From: Mongoliibacter ruber
GTDB taxonomy: Bacteria; Bacteroidota; Bacteroidia; Cytophagales; Cyclobacteriaceae
Assembly: GCF_003003005.1 (NCBI RefSeq)
Contig: NZ_PVTR01000001.1
Location: forward strand, 455,108-519,107
DNA length: 64,000 nt
Direction of reading: 5' to 3'
Part shown: piece by piece, positions 10,201 to 16,171 of the stretch
Numbering within the stretch: the stretch's first letter is position 1
Layout of the letters: each line of letters starts with the position of its first letter
Notes under the pieces: model-generated
The model's input: the letters and a program-made list of their open reading frames with translations, nothing else
Told to the model about the DNA's origin: nothing
The model's database searches: none
Made by a program: the position numbers and the translations under genes

Positions 10201-10338
10201 TTGGTGCATGATGTCAATTATCCAAATACACTAAACCAAACATATACATTCAGCTCACAGCTATTCTCAAAAGGATTGTTTATTGTGAAAATTACGAGTA
10301 ATTCCATTACAGAAACCAGGAAACTAATCATTCATTGA
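7261..10338 (+). CDS. M43-type secreted metalloprotease with T9SS sorting domain
   Basis: The protein is 1025 residues. A hydrophobic segment near residues 19-36 ending in GFSQ is the signal peptide. The metzincin zinc site HEIGHFLGLRH starts at residue 269, with a Met-turn-like segment SENYMDYTTDACMN downstream and cysteines around DGNCSVDD, as in pappalysin/cytophagalysin (M43). The middle is strand-rich, with repeated ligand-like units. The last 80 residues (IIYPNPAREVFNIVF ... SKGLFIVKI) are a type A T9SS sorting domain. The only in-frame ATG before the signal peptide overlaps the NifU gene by 17 nt; a non-ATG start inside 7261-7320 cannot be excluded. Confidence 0.9.
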   Translation: MLQLHNIVQFLINLVGIRVRLILTLFLFLISFSGFSQQFFGQVYQHVHDEKCAAVPMEKYIEDHVGVLGSREYFESWMEGQIEDQRKAPSIQRSLENEVRVIPVVVHVVHNGEDIGVGNNIPEIQILNQIRTLNEDFRRLNPDTINTSSIFRDVAADSRIEFVLAKQDPDGLPTSGIIRVEGTKNNYTAISDAQLLSQFSYWPAEEYLNIWVAPIAGNVLGWASPPLANLPGLGAIVFPREIDGVYVTSRWFGQDGNADSRARGRTLTHEIGHFLGLRHIWGDGNCSVDDFVDDTPNQDGPNFLCRIDNSRFTCESQDMSENYMDYTTDACMNIFTRGQVERFDAVLASSPRRASLVNNRATEEPILLPNNLSIDRLINPSDLICDVNIIPELLLRNRGENTITSARIEILLNGNVIEVKDFELSLSLGDTTRVFFAPIQLSGSDDEFIATITQVNGIIDPEIVNKTVTSNPIIQPTITLPYTFSFSDLNDLWIIRNPDDSLTWEVGELNLDGNIQQVLQLRNYEYEAFNELDFLISPQINLNEFPNAQVTFRMAYAPYNAQGFGDDLIVAISDDCGNTFSIPTAPYNKDRQFLQTSNPTLDFFIPTRENQFRKEIVNLAPFADMGNVRIAIINRNGYGNNIYVKDIEILPEAEFRYKVDLVELITPSPVSTGEHEQETVRAVNTGNLPVDAFIFRRRLGQGTAVSYIGRGIGLEPGDSININVPRGPIGSDVSRLTYSVDFPNFDQNPDNSDELTRFVLINSNFTRIPFRQNFNNTTQIAPWVAINPESNNNNWILTPLQTEGFGSNLIRLEEFETDNSYWLGSPLFDLSEAIQASIFFDFASGQIAESTILKVMASRNGGETYTEVFRKTGSDLNTALSAEANPNQRGDFERQFINLTEYAGSDNIRVAIVLENAEVENSTAYIDNIELFLSANPQPVDPGLGNTIIYPNPAREVFNIVFNLQTFENVNIQITSVAGQLVHDVNYPNTLNQTYTFSSQLFSKGLFIVKITSNSITETRKLIIH

Positions 10339-10359
10339 AATACAATTTGACAGTCAAAA

Positions 10360-10387
10360 GCCAGAAAACTGTGATTTTTTTTCTGGC
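10360..10387 (+). terminator. possible terminator after the M43 protease gene
   Basis: Arms GCCAGAAAA and TTTTCTGGC form a 9-bp hairpin 22 nt after the stop codon. The downstream T tract is weak (TTCTCCTGTT), so termination is only likely. Confidence 0.45.
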
Positions 10388-10440
10388 TTCTCCTGTTCTA
10401 TGAGAAATTTTGGCTGATTTCTTGCCTCCTTATCAATAGA

Positions 10441-10475
10441 TTTGTGTCACAAAACATAAATTAATTTTACCTTTA
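10441..10475 (+). promoter_or_regulatory. candidate promoter for the PASTA protein operon
   Basis: TTTG at 10441-10444 and TACCTTTA at 10468-10475 resemble the Bacteroidota -33 and -7 boxes (TTTG, TAnnTTTG) with 23 nt between. The -7 box misses the final G. It lies about 50 nt before the GTG start. Confidence 0.4.
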
Positions 10476-10524
10476 TCCGTTAGTCTTTTACAATACGTTT
10501 TCAATAGCAAGAATTTAAAAAGCA

Positions 10525-11277
10525 GTGAAAAAAATAGCCATCCATCTGACTTTAGTCATCACAGCAGTTATCATAATTGCCTTTATATTTTTCAAGATTT
10601 TCCTACCTTCCTACACCAATCATGGTCAGACAGTTACTGTACCTGATCTAGAAGGGTATGACTACAATGAACTAAGTACTTACTTAGATGAAAGGGGTTT
10701 GAGATTTGAAGTAACCCTTGACAGTGGTTTCAATAATGAGTTAAAGCCGCTATCAGTACTAAAACAAAATCCAAAAGCTGGTAACAAAGTAAAAAAAGGA
10801 CGAAAAGTATATATTACACTCAATGCCAAAAATGCTCCTTTGATCAAGATGCCAAACCTAGTCAACAGTCTTCTTAAAAATGCTCAGGAAATCATAGGAA
10901 ACATAGGATTGGTCAGAGGGGAGATTGTTTACGTTCCCGATATTGGTATCAATGTAGTTCTCGAACAAAAGTACAGGGGTAGAAACATTCCTGAGGGCTT
11001 CGAAATCCCAAAAGGTTCGCAGATAGACCTAGTTGTTGGAGACGGCCTTGGAAATCAAATATTGGATGTACCTAGTCTGATCGGGATGGATGAAATAGAC
11101 GCCGAGTTCTTGATTATCGGTTCTGGCTTGAGAATGGGTAAGATTAATTACGTTCAAACAGATTCAGTGCCTCAAGGAACAATCATACAACAGGTTCCGC
11201 CGGCTGGAGCAGAAGTAAAGACAGGTGAACCTATAGATGTTTGGATTTCTGACCTGAAAAAAAATACTGATTTTTGA
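10525..11277 (+). CDS. membrane-anchored PASTA-domain protein
   Basis: Residues 5-27 form a single membrane helix (IHLTLVITAVIIIAFIFFKI), with a short cytoplasmic tail and a long external part. Three PASTA-like repeats follow, each opening with a V/M-P-x-L motif (TVPDLEGY near 37, KMPNLVNS near 108, DVPSLIGM near 183) and ending in a K-G strand. PASTA domains bind peptidoglycan or muropeptides. There is no kinase or penicillin-binding domain attached. The start is a GTG followed by KKIAIH. The next gene begins one base after the stop, suggesting translational coupling with the T9SS protein. Confidence 0.87.
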   Translation: MKKIAIHLTLVITAVIIIAFIFFKIFLPSYTNHGQTVTVPDLEGYDYNELSTYLDERGLRFEVTLDSGFNNELKPLSVLKQNPKAGNKVKKGRKVYITLNAKNAPLIKMPNLVNSLLKNAQEIIGNIGLVRGEIVYVPDIGINVVLEQKYRGRNIPEGFEIPKGSQIDLVVGDGLGNQILDVPSLIGMDEIDAEFLIIGSGLRMGKINYVQTDSVPQGTIIQQVPPAGAEVKTGEPIDVWISDLKKNTDF

Positions 11278-11278
11278 G

Positions 11279-13114
11279 ATGACAAAAATTTCCGCCATCA
11301 CTTCTTTAGTCGTCCTGTTGCTTCTATTAGGCTTCAGTCAAGAAGTATTGGCTCAATTTCAACAATTACCAACACCTGTTTCACCATCAAAATCAATAAA
11401 CAAAAACTTAAGGCAACTTGAAAACAAGCTTTCCCTTCCTTTTTGGGATGATTTCTCTACAAAAGGAATAGACAGTACAAAATGGATCAATGAAGGGGCT
11501 ACACATTCATTCACAGTAGCAAATGCGGCCCCCTCGATCGGAGTATTGCTGTTGGATGGAGTGGATGAAAGAGGTAGACCTTATTCCAATGTCTTGGTTG
11601 AGCAAGGGATTACTGACGCTATAAGTTCTAACCCTATTGACCTTTCCTCAATCACATCAGAAGAGGAAAATACAGTTTTCTTGAGCTTTTTTTGGCAGGC
11701 TGGTGGAAAAGCTGAAATGCCTGATATCAATGATAACCTCTCACTCTTTTTTAGGGATACTTTAGGGAACTGGATTAATGTATGGGAAATAGCAGGAGAC
11801 TTGCCAGCGGAACAGTTTTTCTTTACACAAGAAATCATTCAAGTTGACCCTAGCTTTCAGCATGAAGATTTTCAATTTAGATTTCAGATCAATGGCAGAG
11901 CTTCCGGTCCTTTTGACAGCTGGTTGATAGATTATGTTTATTTAAATAAAAACAGGTCGGAAGCTGACCTTTTTTATCCTGACCGTACATTGACAAGGGA
12001 TAATATCAGACCAACAGGTAAGTATTCGGCTATTCCGCTTTTTGAAACTACCAATACTGATGAAGAATTCTGGACCAGAACTGGCAATGAGTTCAAGAAC
12101 CTGGAAAATAGGTTCAGAGCAATGGAATACAGCTTTGAGGTTCGAAATAAAGCCGACAATTCACTCATATCAAGAATAAACAACAACACACCTTTCAACC
12201 CTGTACCATTGGGATCCGAAAGGAGAATTTTTGAAAGTAATTCCATTACTGATATTCCTTTTCCAGAAGATGAAACAGATTATGAGTTTACCGCATATAT
12301 AAGTTCAGGTGATCTCAACTTGTATCAGATTATAAATGGAGACAGTATTTTCTTTGAAGACATCAACCTTAGGATAAACGATACCGTGAGGTCAGTAGTA
12401 ACTTTCAGGGATTATTTTGCTTATGATGATGGGAGTTTAGACTATTCCGCTGGCATCAACCAAAGGTCAGGTAGCCTTGCCAATAGGTTTGAGACGTCCA
12501 TCAATGCATATGTAAAAGGAATTAGCATCAATTTCACCAATCAAATCCAAGCCAACCAGATCATTGACCTAGCCATTTGGCAAGATCTCCAAGCGGACCC
12601 TGTTTATGTTAAAGAGATATTTATTCCAGAAAAAGATAACCCAGAAGACTTTTCATACTTTGAATTGGAAGAGAATGTAAGGGTTAGCGGAGTATTTTTT
12701 GTTGGCTTCACACAATTCACCAATGATTTTATCCATGTAGGGCTTGACAAAACATTTGACAATGGAAGAGAGATTTTTTATAACGTGGCTGGACCTTGGC
12801 AACAAAATGAAGAAGTTGAAGGATCTTTAATGATTCGTATTCATTTGAGTGAAAATCAAGTAGTGGAAGAAACACCAGAGGAGGAAGAGGGCAGTATTCG
12901 TGTTTTCCCAAACCCAGTAGAAAACAGATTGTTCGTTGAAGGAATGGTGGATGATCTTTCAATATTTGATCCTTATGGAAGACAATTAGAATTACCAATT
13001 GAAACAAATGGTGATGGAAAAATCATTAATTTTGCAGGACTTCAAAAAGGCATATATGTATTGAAGTTAATTCAGAATGGAAAGAGTATTTCAAAAAGAA
13101 TCTTAGTCAATTAA
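11279..13114 (+). CDS. T9SS-sorted cell-surface protein of unknown function
   Basis: A 611-residue exported protein. The signal peptide is at the N-terminus (VVLLLLLGFSQEVLAQ). The middle is acidic and strand-rich, with LPFWDDFSTKGIDSTKWI near residue 52 that resembles the opening of lectin-like or MAM-like domains seen in Bacteroidota surface proteins. The C-terminus from about residue 540 (IRVFPNPVENRLFVEG ... LQKGIYVLKLIQNG) is a type A T9SS sorting signal. No catalytic motif is recognisable. It is coupled to the PASTA gene upstream (1-nt gap) and to the rhodanese gene 2 nt downstream. Confidence 0.87.
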   Translation: MTKISAITSLVVLLLLLGFSQEVLAQFQQLPTPVSPSKSINKNLRQLENKLSLPFWDDFSTKGIDSTKWINEGATHSFTVANAAPSIGVLLLDGVDERGRPYSNVLVEQGITDAISSNPIDLSSITSEEENTVFLSFFWQAGGKAEMPDINDNLSLFFRDTLGNWINVWEIAGDLPAEQFFFTQEIIQVDPSFQHEDFQFRFQINGRASGPFDSWLIDYVYLNKNRSEADLFYPDRTLTRDNIRPTGKYSAIPLFETTNTDEEFWTRTGNEFKNLENRFRAMEYSFEVRNKADNSLISRINNNTPFNPVPLGSERRIFESNSITDIPFPEDETDYEFTAYISSGDLNLYQIINGDSIFFEDINLRINDTVRSVVTFRDYFAYDDGSLDYSAGINQRSGSLANRFETSINAYVKGISINFTNQIQANQIIDLAIWQDLQADPVYVKEIFIPEKDNPEDFSYFELEENVRVSGVFFVGFTQFTNDFIHVGLDKTFDNGREIFYNVAGPWQQNEEVEGSLMIRIHLSENQVVEETPEEEEGSIRVFPNPVENRLFVEGMVDDLSIFDPYGRQLELPIETNGDGKIINFAGLQKGIYVLKLIQNGKSISKRILVN

Positions 13115-13116
13115 AT

Positions 13117-13425
13117 ATGGAAGACATCACAGTATCAGAATTAAGAGAAAAATTACAAAAGGGAGATGAGTTTATATTCATCGACGTCAGAGAAGAATGG
13201 GAATATGAAGAAGACAACCTAGGTGCAAAAAACATCCCTCTTGGACAATTGCCTTACGAGCTTGACGAACTTGAGGAATTTAAGGATCAAGAAATCGTTG
13301 TACAATGTCGATCTGGCGCTAGAAGTGGAAACGCTAAGAAATTCATGGAAACGAGAGGTTTTACTAGTGTTAGAAACCTTTTGGGTGGGATCATGGCCTA
13401 CCGTGAAATGGAAGAAGAGGGCTAA
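13117..13425 (+). CDS. single-domain rhodanese-like protein
   Basis: A 102-residue rhodanese fold with Asp-Val-Arg (FIDVREEWEYEE) at residues 21-32 and the active-site loop beginning with Cys64 (QCRSGARSG). Such proteins carry persulfide sulfur. There is no signal peptide, so it is cytoplasmic. It starts 2 nt after the T9SS gene and is the last gene of the PASTA-T9SS-rhodanese unit, ending at a strong terminator. The specific sulfur acceptor cannot be told from the sequence. Confidence 0.92.
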   Translation: MEDITVSELREKLQKGDEFIFIDVREEWEYEEDNLGAKNIPLGQLPYELDELEEFKDQEIVVQCRSGARSGNAKKFMETRGFTSVRNLLGGIMAYREMEEEG

Positions 13426-13441
13426 AAAATAAATGTCTTAT

Positions 13442-13478
13442 AAAACACCCTATTTGAAACAAAATAGGGTGTTTTTTT
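13442..13478 (+). terminator. strong intrinsic terminator, possibly bidirectional
   Basis: Arms AAACACCCTATTT and AAATAGGGTGTTT form a 13-bp hairpin with seven T after it on the plus strand. The minus strand has only four T, so it may also serve the convergent protease gene ending at 13484. Confidence 0.88.
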
Positions 13479-13483
13479 ATGCC

Positions 13484-14605
13484 TTATTCCATAATAAAGG
13501 GCTGAGGTGTGAAGCAAAGAATAAAAATCAAAATAGCCAACCAACCCAGGATCTGTCGGTTTTTATCCAAATTTTTGAAGCCACTCACTTCCGGATGTTC
13601 TATCCCCATCAACCTTCCCAAAAGCAATCCAAATAGTAACCACCCAGAGTATCCTTCCAGACCAGGCCAGATATTTACTAAAGCATATTGAACAGAAACT
13701 ATCATTAATATAATTGTCCATTTGGTTTGTGATGGCAAGCTCGTTCTCCTGTAGCAAACATATAAAAAGCCTATATACAGAGGCATCCTAATCAATAATT
13801 CATCTATAGAATGAAATGGGTTGATGATACCCAATCCTGCATAGAAAATGAATGCTGTATAGGCTACCAGTGAAATTTCTTTATGTCTTTTAGGAAACAA
13901 GCCAAAAATGATATGACCTCCGTCGAGCTGCCCTATCGGTAGTAAATTGAGAGCGGTAAAAAACAAGGCCAAATAACCTGCAAAAAGGTAAGGGAAATGG
14001 ATTATTTCAGACATCACCGGCATTTTCTCCGGATCAGCCAAAAGCTTTTCCATTCCATAAAAAAGGAGGTTATATCCTATTTCTAAAGTAATATAGCCAT
14101 CTTCAGCAGAATGACCTTCAAAATCAGGGTCAAGATATTCAGGATGGATTTGATAAATATAATCTGCTTCAGGTAGATTCGTAAAGCCAAACCAAAGTAC
14201 TCCAATAGCAATAACAAAGCCTGCGAGCGGTCCAGCTATACCGATGTCAAAAAACTTTTTACGGCTATTGATAAAACTCTTCATTTGTATGATTGCTCCA
14301 AAAGTACCGATAGACGGCGCACCAATAAATCCCAACCAACCCGGTACAAAATATGGAAGAGAGGATTTTACCTTATGGTAAATCGAAGTAAACAAATGAC
14401 CAAGTTCATGTATCAATAAGATACCTATAAACGGAATAGAAAAATGTAGAGATTTGAGGAAGTATTCCCAATTAAGAAAATGCTCTCCACTTCCCATGAT
14501 TGACCTTCCAAATAGCCATTCCCCACCCGCAAAAGTTGCTGTTATTAATGTAACGATGAACAGTAGTCCATGCTTGAGGTATTCTTTCTTACTGTACATC
14601 TCCAA
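13484..14605 (-). CDS. site-2 protease family (M50) membrane metalloprotease
   Basis: The protein is 373 residues with about eight hydrophobic segments. The zinc motif HELGH is at about residue 65 (LLIHELGHLF), and the third ligand motif is in LLPIGQLDGGHIIFGL near residue 222. There is no PDZ domain, so it resembles the short EGY/rhomboid-like M50 group rather than RseP. Family members cut substrates inside the membrane. The substrate here is unknown. It overlaps the 3' end of the HAD gene upstream by 17 nt, which indicates co-translation. Confidence 0.9.
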   Translation of the reverse strand: MEMYSKKEYLKHGLLFIVTLITATFAGGEWLFGRSIMGSGEHFLNWEYFLKSLHFSIPFIGILLIHELGHLFTSIYHKVKSSLPYFVPGWLGFIGAPSIGTFGAIIQMKSFINSRKKFFDIGIAGPLAGFVIAIGVLWFGFTNLPEADYIYQIHPEYLDPDFEGHSAEDGYITLEIGYNLLFYGMEKLLADPEKMPVMSEIIHFPYLFAGYLALFFTALNLLPIGQLDGGHIIFGLFPKRHKEISLVAYTAFIFYAGLGIINPFHSIDELLIRMPLYIGFLYVCYRRTSLPSQTKWTIILMIVSVQYALVNIWPGLEGYSGWLLFGLLLGRLMGIEHPEVSGFKNLDKNRQILGWLAILIFILCFTPQPFIME

Positions 14606-15221
14606 AAAATTCCATCAGGGCTTTTGAATTTGTGATTTGGACAGCATTCATTCCGATTTTTTTTGCTCCTTCTACATTTGCAGCCAGGTCATCGAAAAAA
14701 ATGGTTTTTTCGGCTTGAGTATTCAATGATGTTACGACCTTTTGATAAATCGCTGTATCTGGTTTTGCTAGCCCCATTTCATGACTTAAAAACACATGGT
14801 CACATAAATTATGTATTGAGCTGTAATCAGAGATTTCCTGCAACATCTCATTGAATTTTACAATATGTATATCGTTGGTATTGCTCAAAATAGCTGTTGT
14901 ATATTGTTGTCTCAATTGAGACAACAATTGCAGCCTTTCCTGCGGAACAACAATGAGAAGGCTATTCCATACATGGTCAATTTGATCGTCAGACCAGTTT
15001 TCTTCATACAAATCTCTTACAGCATTTCTGAATTCTTCATTACTGATAAGTCCTTTTTCATACTCTTTATGAAAAGAAGATGGAAAAAACTGTGAAGTAA
15101 GGTGATGTTTTTTCGAAGGGAGTATTTTTTTCAACTCATTGATACTTACATCATAATCAATATCGATGATTACATTTCCCAAATCAAAGATCAAAAAATC
15201 AATTTTATCCAGCTTTTTCAT
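14589..15221 (-). CDS. HAD-superfamily phosphatase
   Basis: Motif I is DLGNVIIDID, motif II is the LSNTND segment, and motif III is FFDDLAANVEGA, giving a complete HAD catalytic set of the YihX/haloacid dehalogenase-like subfamily. I chose the ATG at 15221 (MKKLDKIDFLIFDLGN), giving 210 residues; the frame stays open for 21 further codons upstream, but those look like non-coding sequence. The substrate is unknown, probably a small phosphorylated metabolite. It overlaps the M50 protease gene by 17 nt. Confidence 0.9.
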   Translation of the reverse strand: MKKLDKIDFLIFDLGNVIIDIDYDVSINELKKILPSKKHHLTSQFFPSSFHKEYEKGLISNEEFRNAVRDLYEENWSDDQIDHVWNSLLIVVPQERLQLLSQLRQQYTTAILSNTNDIHIVKFNEMLQEISDYSSIHNLCDHVFLSHEMGLAKPDTAIYQKVVTSLNTQAEKTIFFDDLAANVEGAKKIGMNAVQITNSKALMEFFGDVQ

Positions 15222-15296
15222 TTGTATTAGAGTTGTAAATTTAAAACCAAATATGTAACATTGCAGTCCCAAAAGCAAGGTCAATTGCTTAAAAAA

Positions 15297-15370
15297 GGGT
15301 TCCCGATATGGATCGGGACGAAGTTGGTTAGAGCTTCTGACTCTCCCGATAGTTATCGGGACAGGAGGTC
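15297..15370 (+). pseudogene. defective tRNA copy A with two inserted hairpins
   Basis: Aligned to the intact tRNA at 15485, this copy keeps AGTTGGTTAGAGCTTCTGAC and AGGAGGTC. The segment around the D-stem 5' half is replaced by TCCCGATATGGATCGGGA (15301-15318), and the anticodon segment by TCCCGATAGTTATCGGGA (15344-15361). The T arm and 3' acceptor strand are missing; the copy runs into an AT-rich spacer after AGGAGGTC. It cannot fold as a tRNA. Confidence 0.85.
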
Positions 15371-15390
15371 AAAATAAAATTGAAATAATC

Positions 15391-15464
15391 GCGCTCCCGA
15401 TATGGATCGGGACGAAGTTGGTTAGAACTTCTGACTCTCCCGATAGTTATCGGGACAGGAGGTC
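15391..15464 (+). pseudogene. defective tRNA copy B with two inserted hairpins
   Basis: This repeats copy A at a period of exactly 94 bp with few differences (GAACTT for GAGCTT; one base in the spacer). Hairpins occupy 15395-15412 and 15438-15455. It again ends after AGGAGGTC, then an AATAAAATTGAAATAATC spacer leads straight into the intact tRNA at 15485. Confidence 0.85.
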
Positions 15465-15484
15465 ACAATAAAATTGAAATAATC

Positions 15485-15558
15485 GGGCCTATAGCTCAGT
15501 TGGTTAGAGCTTCTGACTCATAATCAGGAGGTCCCTGGTTCGAGCCCAGGTGGGCCCA
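15485..15558 (+). tRNA. tRNA with CAT anticodon (Ile2 or elongator Met)
   Basis: A 74-nt cloverleaf: acceptor GGGCCTA pairs with TGGGCCC, D stem GCTC/GAGC, anticodon stem TCTGA/TCAGG with loop CTCATAA (anticodon CAT), T arm CCTGG-TTCGAGC-CCAGG, discriminator A; CCA is not encoded. The GGGCCTA acceptor resembles bacterial tRNA-Ile, so I favour the tRNA-Ile2 species whose C34 is changed to lysidine by TilS, but elongator Met cannot be excluded. It is not an initiator: the anticodon stem lacks three G-C pairs. Confidence 0.92.
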
Positions 15559-15676
15559 CTAGGCCGGAATTTACTTTCCGGCCTTTTTTTATGCTTTAAA
15601 CTTTTTCCTTATGAAAGCATTTGTCTATATCCTTTTCTCCGAAAAGCTTAACCGATTCTATTCAGGTATAACTACT
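15542..15676 (+). repeat. 135-bp direct repeat, copy 1
   Basis: Identical over 135 bp to 15964-16098 (offset 422 bp). It covers the tRNA 3' part from the T loop, the terminator and the first 22 codons of the GIY-YIG gene. Identity stops abruptly on both sides. Confidence 0.93.
15561..15590 (+). terminator. intrinsic terminator directly behind the tRNA
   Basis: Arms AGGCCGGAA and TTCCGGCCT with a 6-nt loop are followed by seven T. It begins 2 nt after the tRNA end and stands between the tRNA and the GIY-YIG start at 15611. Confidence 0.9.
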
Positions 15677-15907
15677 TTAGAGGTAGATCAAAGAATACAA
15701 AACCATATCAATAAAGTTTATGGAAAATTCAACTTCACTCAAAAAGCTGATGACTGGATTCTTTTTCATTTCATTGAATGTCAGGACTTACCACAAGCAC
15801 GAAAAATAGAAATCCATATCAAAAAAATGAAATCCTCAACTTACTTAAGAAATCTTGCCAAGTACCCTGAAATGTCTGACAAACTCCTCATTAAATTCAA
15901 AAGCTGA
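15611..15907 (+). CDS. small GIY-YIG domain nuclease (locus 1)
   Basis: A 98-residue protein made of one GIY-YIG (URI) domain. The two core strands read FVYILFSEKLN and FYSGIT, followed by an Arg in QRIQNHI and a Glu-containing helix (ARKIEIHIKKM). There is no extra DNA-binding domain. GIY-YIG proteins cut DNA as homing endonucleases, restriction enzymes or repair nucleases; single-domain members are widespread and mostly uncharacterised. Its ATG lies 20 nt after the tRNA terminator T-run, with no separate promoter I can recognise. Its stop runs directly into a hairpin-bearing copy of the same tRNA. The beginning of the gene is duplicated at 16033. Confidence 0.9.
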   Translation: MKAFVYILFSEKLNRFYSGITTLEVDQRIQNHINKVYGKFNFTQKADDWILFHFIECQDLPQARKIEIHIKKMKSSTYLRNLAKYPEMSDKLLIKFKS

Positions 15908-15980
15908 AGACTCCCCCGATCCTTTATCGGGGCAGGAGGTCCCTGCGCCGATAGTTATCGGCGGAGCCCAGGTGGGCCCA
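15908..15980 (+). pseudogene. defective tRNA copy with hairpins in anticodon and T arms
   Basis: This copy begins at GACTC and keeps AGGAGGTCCCTG and GAGCCCAGGTGGGCCCAC from the tRNA at 15485. The anticodon segment is replaced by a CCCCGAT/ATCGGGG hairpin (15914-15932), and the T loop by CGCCGAT-AGTT-ATCGGCG (15946-15963). The 5' half is absent, replaced by the end of the GIY-YIG gene. The stems differ from those at 15301-15455 by paired, compensating changes. Confidence 0.88.
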
Positions 15981-15982
15981 CT

Positions 15983-16012
15983 AGGCCGGAATTTACTTTC
16001 CGGCCTTTTTTT
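15983..16012 (+). terminator. duplicated copy of the tRNA terminator
   Basis: Same 9-bp hairpin plus seven T as at 15561-15590, carried on the second repeat copy. Confidence 0.85.
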
Positions 16013-16032
16013 ATGCTTTAAACTTTTTCCTT

Positions 16033-16098
16033 ATGAAAGCATTTGTCTATATCCTTTTCTCCGAAAAGCTTAACCGATTCTATTCAGGTATAACTACT
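16033..16098 (+). pseudogene. 5' fragment of a second GIY-YIG gene
   Basis: The first 22 codons (MKAFVYILFSEKLNRFYSG, then IT and T) are identical at DNA level to the gene at 15611. Homology ends at 16098, where the sequence turns into AT-rich DNA before the acyl-CoA dehydrogenase gene. The catalytic remainder is missing. Confidence 0.88.
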
Positions 16099-16117
16099 AT
16101 TTTATTCAAAATCAACC

Positions 16118-16148
16118 TTTGTTTTCCCACTTCTCTTTGATATCTTTC
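16118..16148 (+). promoter_or_regulatory. candidate promoter for the acyl-CoA dehydrogenase gene
   Basis: TTTG at 16118-16121 and TATCTTTC at 16141-16148 with 19 nt between resemble -33 and -7 boxes (TTTG, TAnnTTTG); the last base deviates. It lies 23 nt before the start codon. Confidence 0.35.
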
Positions 16149-16171
16149 TTCTGATTCAATCCTGACCCAAA

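Larger units (their letters stand above)
15297..15484 (+). repeat. two tandem 94-bp units upstream of the tRNA
   Basis: Two direct units (15297-15390 and 15391-15484), each made of a hairpin-bearing partial tRNA plus an 18-20 nt AT-rich spacer. The intact tRNA follows at the position where a third unit would start, so the three tRNA-like elements are in one register. Confidence 0.85.
15964..16098 (+). repeat. 135-bp direct repeat, copy 2
   Basis: An exact second copy of 15542-15676: tRNA 3' end, terminator and the GIY-YIG gene start. The unit shift of 422 bp spans one tRNA-terminator-nuclease module, so this is the remains of a tandem duplication of that module. Confidence 0.93.

Noticed and set aside
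15297..15963. REP element family with a RAYT (TnpA-REP) transposase
   Set aside because: The palindromes resemble REPs, but no Y1-HUH transposase gene is in the window, and the hairpins are confined to tRNA-derived DNA here. A RAYT elsewhere in the genome cannot be excluded.
15855..16073. Plus-strand ORF of 72 codons overlapping the end of the locus 1 GIY-YIG gene
   Set aside because: It reads through hairpin-bearing tRNA copy, terminator and nuclease fragment in another frame; codon content follows the repeats, not a protein family.
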